Below, piece after piece: positions 47,527-56,290 of a stretch of DNA of 64,000 nt. A model generated the notes under the pieces. The model saw only the letters and a program-made list of their open reading frames with translations. It had not been told where the DNA came from and did no database searches. A program made the position numbers and the translations under genes. The DNA comes from Thiothrix lacustris DSM 21227. Lineage in GTDB: Bacteria > Pseudomonadota > Gammaproteobacteria > Thiotrichales > Thiotrichaceae. Position 1 is the stretch's first letter; every line of letters starts with the position of its first letter. The DNA lies in assembly GCF_000621325.1 (NCBI RefSeq), contig NZ_JHYQ01000003.1:156482-220481 (forward strand), read 5' to 3'.

Positions 47527-48978
47527 CTATTGAAGCTGCTTTAGGAGCGGGTAAGTAGCCCGGTAACGTTGATAGGCATCTTCATAGGCTGCTGTTAACG
47601 CTGATTGTGGAGCTATGCTCTGTTTAATCAGCGGTGGTGTGCAGACTGCCAGCGGATCGGCATCATTGGCGGCAATCAATGCTAACCTTGCAGCTCCGAA
47701 AGCCCCGCCGAAATCCCCATCTGCGGGAATATCCACGGGCAGGTTCAGTACGGTAGCGATCATACGCAGCCAGTAATGCGATTTTGAACCACCCCCGACA
47801 GCCGTCAGCCGTTGCAGATTAGTACCAGCGGCATTCAGTGCTCCCAGATTGTCACGAACGGCAAAAGCCACACCTTCCAAGACAGCCTGCGTCAGGTGTT
47901 GCCGGGTGTGCTGGTGTTCAAGGCCGATGAATGCCCCTCGAATGGTGGCATCATTATGCGGGGTACGTTCCCCCGACAGGTAAGGCAGGAAGGTGATGCC
48001 ACTGGGGGCGGTCAGGTGTTCCCCCAACGCAGCGGTCAAGGCCGCAGCGGGAATAGCGGTAATGCCTGCATACCAATTCAAGGCATCGGTTGCGGAGAGG
48101 ATAACCCCCATCTGATGCCAGGTATCCGGTATGGCATGGCAAAAAGCGTGTACCGCACTGCCAGGATTCGGTAGATACGTGGCATTAGCCGCAAACAGCA
48201 CCCCGGATGTTCCCAGCGAAACAAAAGCGCTACCCGCTTGTACAACTCCCATGCCGCAAGCCGAGGCCGCATTGTCACCTGCGCCACCGGCGACCAGCGG
48301 CGATTGCTGCATCCCCCAACGTTTAGCCAGTACAGTACGCAACGCGCCGCTGTTTTCAGTACCTTCCACCAAACGTGGCATTTGGCTGCGTTGCATACTG
48401 CTGGCAGCCAGCAATTCATCCGACCAGCAGCGTCCGGCGACATCGAGCCATGACGTCCCGGATGCATCCGACATATCTGACACCGTTTCGCCGGTTAGCC
48501 ATAGGCGTACATAATCCTTGGGTAACAGGACTTGCGCTACCTGATCGAAAATAGCGGGTTCGTGGTGCTTCACCCACAGCAATTTGGGGGCAGTAAAGCC
48601 CGGAAAAACGATGTTCCCGGACATCTGGCGAAACAACGGGTTGGCATCTAGCGCGGCGGCTTCCACATGACTGCGGGTATCGTTCCACAAGAGGCAGGGG
48701 CGCAATACTTGATGATCTTTATCCAGCAGGGTCGCACCGTGCATCTGCCCAGACAATGACAGCCCTCGGACTGCCGCCATTGCAGCGGGAAACTGTTGGG
48801 CAAGCGTGTCCAAGGTGGTTTGTGTTGCGCTGATCCAGTCTGCTGGATGTTGTTCCGACCAGCCAGAATGCAAGCGGGTAACGTTTAGCCCTGCATGGGC
48901 TGAGCCGATAATGGTTTGTTGCTCATTCATGAGTAACGTTTTTACACCCGATGTGCCGATATCGATACCGATATACAT
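47527..48978 (-). CDS. xylB: xylulokinase
   Basis: FGGY-family kinase producing xylulose 5-phosphate. N-terminal MYIGIDIGTSGVKTLLMNE, the GQMHGATLLD substrate loop (about 75-84), catalytic Asp in AGGAGDNAASACG near residue 232 and the GGGSKSHYW ATP loop are seen. The length of 483 residues is normal. In Pseudomonas-type polyol operons a MtlY xylulokinase sits with MtlEFGKDZ, fitting the ABC importer genes alongside. RBS GGAGAGG precedes the ATG. Confidence 0.93.
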   Translation of the reverse strand: MYIGIDIGTSGVKTLLMNEQQTIIGSAHAGLNVTRLHSGWSEQHPADWISATQTTLDTLAQQFPAAMAAVRGLSLSGQMHGATLLDKDHQVLRPCLLWNDTRSHVEAAALDANPLFRQMSGNIVFPGFTAPKLLWVKHHEPAIFDQVAQVLLPKDYVRLWLTGETVSDMSDASGTSWLDVAGRCWSDELLAASSMQRSQMPRLVEGTENSGALRTVLAKRWGMQQSPLVAGGAGDNAASACGMGVVQAGSAFVSLGTSGVLFAANATYLPNPGSAVHAFCHAIPDTWHQMGVILSATDALNWYAGITAIPAAALTAALGEHLTAPSGITFLPYLSGERTPHNDATIRGAFIGLEHQHTRQHLTQAVLEGVAFAVRDNLGALNAAGTNLQRLTAVGGGSKSHYWLRMIATVLNLPVDIPADGDFGGAFGAARLALIAANDADPLAVCTPPLIKQSIAPQSALTAAYEDAYQRYRATYPLLKQLQ

Positions 48979-49273
48979 GATGTCCTCTCCTTAAACAGTG
49001 GCTGTTGTTAGGCTAAATTAGATTATCGTTATGTAGTTATATACTTAATTTTAAAGAATAAACCCTGAAAGTCTTACTACTAAACTTTTATGCATTATTG
49101 GATCAATATAAATCTCAAAATATGAAATAAAGTATCAACATTGTTATATACCGTATCAGTGCGATCAGGTTGTTGGTGATACTCTATTATCTGCATTGAG
49201 AGGAATGCTTCTATTTTTCTGCATCAAAATATTACTTTTGATGCCGGATTTTTACAGCCACTGGAGGAGTTGT
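48979..49273. promoter_or_regulatory. divergent xylB/ABC importer control region, copy B
   Basis: No gene. The right part (49032-49273) is the intact partner of copy A at 39117. It keeps GTTATATAC boxes at 49036 and ~49142, GTATCA/TGATAC words around 49130-49180 and the 36-nt block 49175-49210. These mark likely operator and promoter elements of one regulator controlling both polyol operons. Confidence 0.7.
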
Positions 49274-50593
49274 ATGAAATTTACCCGCCTTTTCACCGCT
49301 ATTAGCGGTGCTATTCTGTTGACGTCAGCCACACTGTCTCACGCAGCCACTGAATTGGTTGTTGCGACCGTCAACAATGGTCACATGGTCGAAATGCAAA
49401 AGCTCAGCAAGCATTTCGAGGATGCCAATCCTGACATCAAACTTAAATGGGTCACGCTGGAAGAGGGTGTACTGCGTCAACGTGTTACAACTGACATCGC
49501 CACTAAAGGCGGTCAGTTCGACGTTATGACCATTGGTATGTACGAAGCGCCTATCTGGGGTAAAAAAGGCTGGATCAAGGATCTGACATTTGATGATGCC
49601 TATGATGTGGGTGACATTCTGCCTGCCATCCGCGATGGTTTGTCTGCTGATGGTAAATTGTATGCCGCACCGTTCTACGGTGAAAGCTCCATGCTGATGT
49701 ATCGCAAAGATCTGGTGGAAAAAGCTGGCATGGATATGCCTGACAACCCAACATGGGATCACGTTGCTGAAGTTGCCGCTAAAATTACCGATAAAGATAA
49801 CGGTGTTTACGGTATCTGCCTGCGCGGTAAGCCGGGTTGGGGTGACAATATGGCACTCATCACTACCATGGCGAATACCTTCGGTGGTCAATGGTTCGAT
49901 ATGGACTGGAAGCCGCAACTTGAATCCAAACCTTGGAAAGATGCTGTTGGTTTCTACGTTGACCTGATGAGCAAATACGGCCCGCCGGGTTCTGCTTCCA
50001 ACAGTTTCAATGAAATCCTCGCGCTGTATAACGAAGGCAAGTGCGGGATGTGGGTCGATGCCACCATCGCGGCATCCTTCATTACTGACCCAGCACAAAG
50101 TAAAGTCGCTGACAAAGTAGCTTTCGCACAAGCACCCACCAAGGCGACGCCTAAAGGTGCCAACTGGTTGTGGGCATGGGCGCTAGCCGTGCCTGAGTCT
50201 TCCAAGCACTCCGCCGAAGCTCAAAAGTTCATTGAGTGGTCTACTTCCAAGGACTACATCAATCTGGTCGCCAAGGAAGAAGGTTGGAGTAAAGTACCTA
50301 CCGGTACACGTGCTTCCACTTATGCCAACGCTGATTTCCAGAAGGCAGCAGTCTTTGCAAGTGCAGAGAAAACAGCCATTGACAGTGCTAATCCAAATGA
50401 TAGCACCTTGCCCAAGTCACCTTACACAGGCGTACAGTTCGCTGCTATTCCTGAGTTCCAGGCTATTGGTATCGCGGTCGGTCAGCAACTGAGTTCTGCG
50501 TTGGCAGGCAAAATGTCTGTTGATGATGCATTGAAAGCCTCACAGGTTTCTGCTGAGCGCGAAATGCAACGTTCGGGTTATTTCAAAAAATAG
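49274..50593 (+). CDS. polyol/sugar ABC transporter substrate-binding protein
   Basis: A 439-residue periplasmic protein from the ATG at 49274, after GGAGGAG. Signal peptide ends LSHAA. MalE-type family 1 fold; sorbitol/mannitol-binding (SmoE/MtlE) features include the ATVNNGHM start, GGQFDVMTIGMYE and GKCGMWVDATIAASF. Likely ligand is mannitol, sorbitol or arabitol, given the xylulokinase and fructokinase nearby (inference). The wrecked duplicate is at 39361. Confidence 0.88.
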   Translation: MKFTRLFTAISGAILLTSATLSHAATELVVATVNNGHMVEMQKLSKHFEDANPDIKLKWVTLEEGVLRQRVTTDIATKGGQFDVMTIGMYEAPIWGKKGWIKDLTFDDAYDVGDILPAIRDGLSADGKLYAAPFYGESSMLMYRKDLVEKAGMDMPDNPTWDHVAEVAAKITDKDNGVYGICLRGKPGWGDNMALITTMANTFGGQWFDMDWKPQLESKPWKDAVGFYVDLMSKYGPPGSASNSFNEILALYNEGKCGMWVDATIAASFITDPAQSKVADKVAFAQAPTKATPKGANWLWAWALAVPESSKHSAEAQKFIEWSTSKDYINLVAKEEGWSKVPTGTRASTYANADFQKAAVFASAEKTAIDSANPNDSTLPKSPYTGVQFAAIPEFQAIGIAVGQQLSSALAGKMSVDDALKASQVSAEREMQRSGYFKK

Positions 50594-50608
50594 TCTCTCT
50601 CCACTGGG

Positions 50609-50644
50609 AACCCCTCCTCAAGTCCTGTCCTTGAGGAAGGGGTT
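50609..50644 (+). promoter_or_regulatory. intercistronic hairpin after binding-protein gene
   Basis: AACCCCTCCTCAAG (50609-50622) pairs with CTTGAGGAAGGGGTT (50630-50644) with one bulged base, and no T-run follows. Typical of the hairpin that protects binding-protein mRNA and lowers permease expression. Confidence 0.7.
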
Positions 50645-50677
50645 CATCTGTCCAGACTCAGATACGGAAGCTTGATT

Positions 50678-51556
50678 ATGCGCTCATCTACCCCCGGTCA
50701 TCGCTGGGTTCCCCGGCTATTAATGACCCCCGCTGTTGCAACCCTGCTGTTATGGATGATAGTGCCGCTCGGCATGACCATCTATTTTTCCCTCATCCGC
50801 TATAACTTGATGCAACCTGATCAAACCGGTTTTGTCGGTTTGATGAACTACGAGTTCTTTCTTAGCAACCCTGCATTTACAGACGCCGTTATGAATACAC
50901 TGCTCTTACTGGGTAGTGTGGTTATTATTACGGTGGTACTCGGGTTAGCACTGGCGCTCTTGATTAATGACCCGTTTCCGGGGCAAGGCTTAGTGCGAAT
51001 TCTCCTGATTTCCCCGTTTTTTGTGATGCCGACTGTGAATGCATTGTTGTGGAAACACATGATGATGAACCCGATTTACGGGGTATTGGCGCAAATATGG
51101 CAATTCTTTGGCCTGACGCCGATTGACTGGCTGACGGATATGCCGCTGGGGTCGATCATCATTATGATTAGTTGGCAATGGTTACCGTTTGCCTGCCTGA
51201 TTTTTATTACCTCGCTGCAATCCATGGATCGTGAGCAACTTGAGGCTTCGGAACTGGATGGTGCAACCTATTGGCAGCAATTACGCTACCTGTACCTGCC
51301 GCACATGGGGCGAGCCATTTCAGTCGTGATTATGATTGAGGTGATTTTCCTGCTGAGTATTTTCGCCGAAATCTTTACGACCACAGGGGGCGGGCCGGGC
51401 ACGGAGAGTACCAATCTGGCTTTCCTGATCTTTACCGAAGCACTGCTTAACTTTGATGTGGGTGCGGCTTCCGCCGGTGCGCTGTTGGCCATCGTTTTGG
51501 CGAACATTGTTGCGATTTTCCTGATCCGCATGATCGGCAAGAATTTGGAGCGATAG
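50678..51556 (+). CDS. ABC transporter permease (SmoF/MtlF-like)
   Basis: A 292-residue permease starting at the ATG at 50678 (GGAAG 9 nt upstream). Six membrane segments, with the EAA-type loop EQLEASELDGATYWQQLRYLYLP near residues 190-212, where the ATPase docks. Second member of the importer operon; its partner permease follows after 2 nt. Confidence 0.88.
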   Translation: MRSSTPGHRWVPRLLMTPAVATLLLWMIVPLGMTIYFSLIRYNLMQPDQTGFVGLMNYEFFLSNPAFTDAVMNTLLLLGSVVIITVVLGLALALLINDPFPGQGLVRILLISPFFVMPTVNALLWKHMMMNPIYGVLAQIWQFFGLTPIDWLTDMPLGSIIIMISWQWLPFACLIFITSLQSMDREQLEASELDGATYWQQLRYLYLPHMGRAISVVIMIEVIFLLSIFAEIFTTTGGGPGTESTNLAFLIFTEALLNFDVGAASAGALLAIVLANIVAIFLIRMIGKNLER

Positions 51557-51558
51557 AC

Positions 51559-52404
51559 ATGAGTAAACCTGTCAGAACCGGCAAATACGATTGGAACATG
51601 CGACTGGTGTCACGCACGCTGTTGGCATGGGCAATCACCTTTATTATTTTCTTCCCACTGTTGTTTATGTTTGTGACCGCATTCAAAACGGAACTGCAAG
51701 CGATTGCCGTCCCTAGTGTGTGGGTTTTTACACCGACATGGGAGAACTTCGCTCTGGTGCAAGAGCGCAGTGGTTACTTCGACTATGCGTGGAACTCCGT
51801 CATCACCAGTGTGGGTTCAACCATCCTGGGGTTGCTCATCGCTGTTCCGGCGGCCTACAGCATGGCGTTTAGCCCGACCAAACGTACCAAGGATATTTTG
51901 ATGTGGATGCTGTCCACCAAAATGATGCCTGCGGTGGGTGCATTGCTACCCATCTACGTGTTGTGCCAGACATTCGGCCTGTTGGATAACGTCATTTCGT
52001 TGATCATTATTTTCACGATGATGAACCTGCCGATTATGGTGTGGATGTTGTATTCCAACTTCAAGGATATTCCGATTGAAATTCTCGAAGCAGCCCGTAT
52101 GGACGGCGCTAGTTTGAGTGAGGAATTCCGCCATGTCTTGCTGCCACTGGCAATGGGTGGCATGGCATCAACCGGCTTGCTGTGTCTGGTGCTGTCGTGG
52201 AATGAGGCATTCTGGGTATTGAACCTGACAGCAGCTAACGCGGGCACATTGGCTTCGTTGGTGGCTTCGTATTCCAGCCCTGAAGGGTTGTTCTGGGCCA
52301 AATTGTCGGCCGTTTCTGTGTTGGCCATTGCACCGATCGTGGTGTTTGGTTGGTTCAGTCAGAAACAGTTGGTGCAGGGTCTGACGTTTGGTGCAGTGAA
52401 ATAG
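51559..52404 (+). CDS. ABC transporter permease (SmoG/MtlG-like)
   Basis: A 281-residue permease with six membrane segments and the EAA loop EILEAARMDGASLSEEFRHVLLP near residue 178. It completes the membrane part of the importer. The expected next genes, an ATPase (MtlK/SmoK) and a polyol dehydrogenase (MtlD), are missing; phage DNA lies behind it instead. Confidence 0.88.
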   Translation: MSKPVRTGKYDWNMRLVSRTLLAWAITFIIFFPLLFMFVTAFKTELQAIAVPSVWVFTPTWENFALVQERSGYFDYAWNSVITSVGSTILGLLIAVPAAYSMAFSPTKRTKDILMWMLSTKMMPAVGALLPIYVLCQTFGLLDNVISLIIIFTMMNLPIMVWMLYSNFKDIPIEILEAARMDGASLSEEFRHVLLPLAMGGMASTGLLCLVLSWNEAFWVLNLTAANAGTLASLVASYSSPEGLFWAKLSAVSVLAIAPIVVFGWFSQKQLVQGLTFGAVK

Positions 52405-52417
52405 GAGGAAGAGGATG
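52405..52417 (+). pseudogene. orphan RBS and start codon of a lost ABC ATPase gene
   Basis: Directly after the permease stop come AGGAGGAAGAGG and ATG (52415-52417), followed at once by TAG. This is what remains when the 3' part of a gene is replaced just after its start. Gene order suggests an MtlK/SmoK-like ATPase (inference). Confidence 0.5.
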
Positions 52418-52459
52418 TAGCGAGGCGTTATAAATGGCTGTAGCGAAGCGTTATAAATG
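52416..52459 (+). repeat. two 21-bp tandem repeats at the prophage edge
   Basis: TGTAGCGAGGCGTTATAAATG (52416-52436) recurs as TGTAGCGAAGCG...AAATG (52439-52459) with one change, period 23. It sits exactly where host operon gives way to phage DNA. Confidence 0.8.
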
Positions 52460-52476
52460 TGAAAGCAAGTTATTAC

Positions 52477-52509
52477 ATATTTCATAATCTTATTATATAT
52501 TTCATAATC
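52477..52509. repeat. two 13-bp repeats plus a partial third
   Basis: ATATTTCATAATC at 52477-52489 and 52497-52509 (period 20), and a related AATTTCATAAAT just after. AT-rich and at the prophage border. Could be an attachment-site or protein-binding region. Confidence 0.65.
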
Positions 52510-54238
52510 AAATTTCATAAATATCTAGCGTAATCGAATACCCAGCCCCACTCTGTACAGGCGTCATTGCTGCCTGTGGCTTTCCGATGAACGTGCCCTC
52601 AACTGGATGCCGCACATCTGTCGAATTGGGGTACGCTATCACCATCCACGCACCTGCCGGATTATCCTCTTCTCCTTGCATAATGGCATTGCGGACTGTT
52701 TTTGATAGTCCACGGAAGACCAACGCTTGGCGGCGCTGACGCTGTGGCGCAGATTTCGCCAATAGCCCGCCGCCTTGCGCCGTCGCAAACTCTGCTGATT
52801 CGATTTGTTGGAATGAGCTGGCCTCAGTATCAAATCCAATATTTAGGGGTATCGATTTCCCCATGTACAGATCACCCGCCACATAATTGACGCCTGTACT
52901 GAGACCATTGATCTCCAGAGTATATGATTTGAATGTTTTTACATCTCCAGAAATAGCCCACGACGACATTGCAGCAAACCGCCCTGCATTATTAGCAAGA
53001 ATGGCTCCACTATCGTATACCACTGCACCGGATGGCGGTGTTCCCGCCGCAAATGCATTGGAAAACAGCTTGAGCTTAACAGTCGCTGTAGCAGGTAACG
53101 AGTGAGAAAATAGCCCGAACATATCGCATGAAATCGCCGCTGAACCAACTGCAACAGAGCCATAAATAAAAGCTGTCGCATCCACGATAGACGTGATAGT
53201 CGCCATCATACCTCGCTGATGATTCAACAGGTTCTCTGAATCCGTTGCCCCCACTGCGCTGGGGCAAAGATTAGTCAGCGCAATTTTTGGACAGTCCGGC
53301 GGGATAATCTCAACAGTTGGCATAGATGGGCAAACATATGTCCCTGCATGCGCATCGACAAGCACACCTAATTTCACATCGCTAGCCACAGGAACGCGGC
53401 ATGTGCCAATTATCCCATCTCCATAGCTTATGTTGTAACGCACATTTGCAGCACTGGGGTAATTAGCCGCGTATGCCCCGGTAATTGTGCCACCAGCATA
53501 ACTGACACCAGCCTTTACGTTTGATGCAATTGGGTAGTCACATGATGATCCTGCTGATGAGAGCACAACCGAGCCTGTATCCGTCAGCATTGTTATGTTG
53601 ATAGCCGTCCCATCAATCGCGTAGATATTGCCATCAGCCGGGAATGGATTCGCTGCCGATCCAACGATTGTTTTAACGTATGCCCTGCCATAAACACCTG
53701 TGGCACTAACACCATTTGATGCGCTATTAGAGGTGATATTTCCGGATACAATTAATACTGTGTTTTTTGTTGTTCCATAGGATTTTGCTCCAAACGATCC
53801 CGCCCCATTGCCACCAATTGCAGCACCGTTGATGTAGCACACATTATCATTGTTTGTCGTGTATGCGCCATGCGCTGCCCCGGCACTACCGCCATAGCAA
53901 TTTCCGTTGATCGTCAGTCTTCCTCCGGAAGCATATGCGCCGTATTTTGCTGCTGTCGTATTGCTGCCCGTGCAATTGCCGTTGACTGTAGCCGCCTTCC
54001 CCGCTGTTGTCGTTAGTGCTGTTGTCGTACCGCCATTAACATGGCAGTTAAGCACTGCTGTGCCAGCTAGCACAAAACCACCACCCGTTCCGTTGATGCT
54101 AGCTACAGTAATATCCTGATTGATCGTAACCGTGTAGCCGTTTGAGAAGACGTCATCCCCTACCGCCGGTAGCGTGCCGCTGCTCCAGACAGTTGGATCA
54201 CTCCATGAGCCTGCCTTGATTGCGTTGATTGTTGCCAT
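52508..54238 (-). CDS. phage tail fibre/tip-like protein
   Basis: A 576-residue protein. Residues ~15-290 are a Gly/Asn/Thr-rich repetitive beta-helix (NGTGGG, NGNCTGSN, NGNCYGGSAG), usual in tail fibres or spikes. The C-terminal half (SFQQIESAEFATAQGG, then a VMIAYPNSTDVRHPVEGTF-type domain) resembles tail-tip structural modules. Last gene of the tail module. Host-receptor contact is the likely job (inference). Confidence 0.6.
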   Translation of the reverse strand: MATINAIKAGSWSDPTVWSSGTLPAVGDDVFSNGYTVTINQDITVASINGTGGGFVLAGTAVLNCHVNGGTTTALTTTAGKAATVNGNCTGSNTTAAKYGAYASGGRLTINGNCYGGSAGAAHGAYTTNNDNVCYINGAAIGGNGAGSFGAKSYGTTKNTVLIVSGNITSNSASNGVSATGVYGRAYVKTIVGSAANPFPADGNIYAIDGTAINITMLTDTGSVVLSSAGSSCDYPIASNVKAGVSYAGGTITGAYAANYPSAANVRYNISYGDGIIGTCRVPVASDVKLGVLVDAHAGTYVCPSMPTVEIIPPDCPKIALTNLCPSAVGATDSENLLNHQRGMMATITSIVDATAFIYGSVAVGSAAISCDMFGLFSHSLPATATVKLKLFSNAFAAGTPPSGAVVYDSGAILANNAGRFAAMSSWAISGDVKTFKSYTLEINGLSTGVNYVAGDLYMGKSIPLNIGFDTEASSFQQIESAEFATAQGGGLLAKSAPQRQRRQALVFRGLSKTVRNAIMQGEEDNPAGAWMVIAYPNSTDVRHPVEGTFIGKPQAAMTPVQSGAGYSITLDIYEI

Positions 54239-54253
54239 TATTTCTATCCTCTC

Positions 54254-56290
54254 TTATCTATTTGCATATACTGCATACATCTCAATACCACTGACTCCAG
54301 CCCCAAGATACGTTGGCTGATTGCCATTGGCAGCCACACCGAGGTTCCTCAATCCAACTGTTGTATAGATGGCTGATGCAGGTGCTATCCCGCTAATCTC
54401 GCAGCGGTAGAACCCGCCGTTACACGGTGTGATTGAAGCTGTGACACTCCCGGATGTCCCATGCACTCCACTGCCATCTACCTTCCCTCGCGCCAGATCA
54501 AAGTCTGCCCACAGACCCTCAGCACTCCCAGCCGACACATAGGCCAACCGCACATCCCGCCCGGCGCGTTTGAAAAATCCACCGAAGGTGATCGGCGTTG
54601 TCGATGCTCCGATATTTTTGAATGCGTAATGCACGTTTGTCGCTGAATCCTCAATCAGTCGATCAGCAGCCCCAGCGTTGGGGATAGGTGTGCCGCCCGT
54701 ATTCATGCTAAAGGAACAGCCTGTTACTCCAGCCGCATTGCCTGCTGCGTAATTAAATACATCATCAAATACGTTATTACAGTAGCTCGACTCATCACAG
54801 ACCAGTGTATTATCAACAATTACTTCAACCTCAGACAGAAATCCTCCACCACCTGCACGGATGACCCGCGTAACACTGGCATAACGCTTACCACCCAGCG
54901 CAGCAAAATCCAGCAGCACTGGTGAACCGGGCCTTAGATATGACAGGAATGCATTCACACCCATTACAAACCGGTAGCGATAGCGCGTCTCTGCCATTCT
55001 GCTAGCCCAGTATTTCAGCTCACGGTATAACTCATCTTCCGGGTTTGCCCCGCTCGGACATGATGAATACGCCAAATTAACCACAACTGCATTATTGGCA
55101 GCCAGCGTATTGCTGCTGTATTTGAACAGGTTTCGGTAGGAATCCCCAGTAATTGCCAGCGCTGGCCGATTGTTGTAGCGGTTGGCAAACTCACCTGCCT
55201 TCACAAACACTGGGTCTAGCTTTTTAATCAAGCCGAACACTTGCAGCGAGTCACGCACAATATGCCCATCGTGGATCGTTGCAACGGGTATGACAGTTGA
55301 CAAGCTAAAGGTAGGCTCAGGAACCTCATAACCCGGCGGGATTGTGTCGCAATTGATACCATTGTCCCTCACCGACAATACAGATTGTAATTGTGTCAGC
55401 GCAAACGACGAGCCGTTTTCAGCAATATATGCATGACCCACCGCTGCCAGCGCTTTAACAGCATCCAGCGCTGTTGCACCACTACTGGCTGGCCAATGCA
55501 TAGCAACCGTCGTATTCGCGCAGTTTGCAAACAAGCTATAAAACAAAAGCAAGGGCGCACTTGTTCCAGCATTCGTCCCCAGCGCTGTGACAGCTTGTTG
55601 CAACGTGATACGCCCAACACAGGTAAAGTCACACAACACATCGGCCTTCGTCCCTAATGAGAATTGCCCAGTAGCAAATAGACCATTGTCACCCACCGCT
55701 TGAGCCACACCATTGATCCACGCAGTAACGCTGGTAATAGCTGCATCATTCACTCGGTAAATATGCGCTGTACCCGATTGCCCCACGTATAACGCGGGGA
55801 CATTGCACGGCTTGCCTACGGATACCGGATACTGCACGATCGCGTCATTGATATAAAAATCATTCAGGGCGGTATTTTCCAGCCTAAACAACCCGGCGGG
55901 CTTAGACTCCAGCTTTAATGATGTGCCCCCCTCATTCGTTGCATTACTGATTAGGCCAAAATGTATAACCATGTATGTTGGGTAAGGCGTGCCACGTACA
56001 TCTGTCATGCTGATGCGGATTGACTGACCGTAAAAATCGTAATCAATAAACCCCTCGAAACCAGACGGAACCGTGATTTCCGTTACTGCCGTATCACTGC
56101 CACCCAGCACATTACTGATCACCGGGATCGTTTCCATCCATGGCAAATAGTCAGCAAAGGCTTGATGCCATTGAGTACTGAAGAAAAATGTTTTTTGCTC
56201 ACCTGTTTTAATATGCTGCGCTGTCAGCTCTACAAGCCATGCCCGGCAGTGATCATGCACAGGGTTAGTCAGCCATTCACTTTGATTCAT
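54254..56290 (-). CDS. phage tail protein, hub/baseplate-like with C-terminal jelly-roll
   Basis: A 678-residue protein just downstream of the tape measure gene, overlapping it by ATGA. The N-terminal ~480 residues look like a tail hub or distal tail component. The last ~150 (from CSFSMNTGGTP) form a beta-rich module with a KNIGASTTPITFGGFFKRAGR pattern, common in phage carbohydrate-binding domains. Family assignment is by position and composition. Confidence 0.6.
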   Translation of the reverse strand: MNQSEWLTNPVHDHCRAWLVELTAQHIKTGEQKTFFFSTQWHQAFADYLPWMETIPVISNVLGGSDTAVTEITVPSGFEGFIDYDFYGQSIRISMTDVRGTPYPTYMVIHFGLISNATNEGGTSLKLESKPAGLFRLENTALNDFYINDAIVQYPVSVGKPCNVPALYVGQSGTAHIYRVNDAAITSVTAWINGVAQAVGDNGLFATGQFSLGTKADVLCDFTCVGRITLQQAVTALGTNAGTSAPLLLFYSLFANCANTTVAMHWPASSGATALDAVKALAAVGHAYIAENGSSFALTQLQSVLSVRDNGINCDTIPPGYEVPEPTFSLSTVIPVATIHDGHIVRDSLQVFGLIKKLDPVFVKAGEFANRYNNRPALAITGDSYRNLFKYSSNTLAANNAVVVNLAYSSCPSGANPEDELYRELKYWASRMAETRYRYRFVMGVNAFLSYLRPGSPVLLDFAALGGKRYASVTRVIRAGGGGFLSEVEVIVDNTLVCDESSYCNNVFDDVFNYAAGNAAGVTGCSFSMNTGGTPIPNAGAADRLIEDSATNVHYAFKNIGASTTPITFGGFFKRAGRDVRLAYVSAGSAEGLWADFDLARGKVDGSGVHGTSGSVTASITPCNGGFYRCEISGIAPASAIYTTVGLRNLGVAANGNQPTYLGAGVSGIEMYAVYANR

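Noticed and set aside
49196..49273. 26-residue N-terminal extension of the sugar-binding protein
   Set aside because: The RBS GGAGGAG and the classical signal peptide both support the ATG at 49274; the extension falls in the control region.
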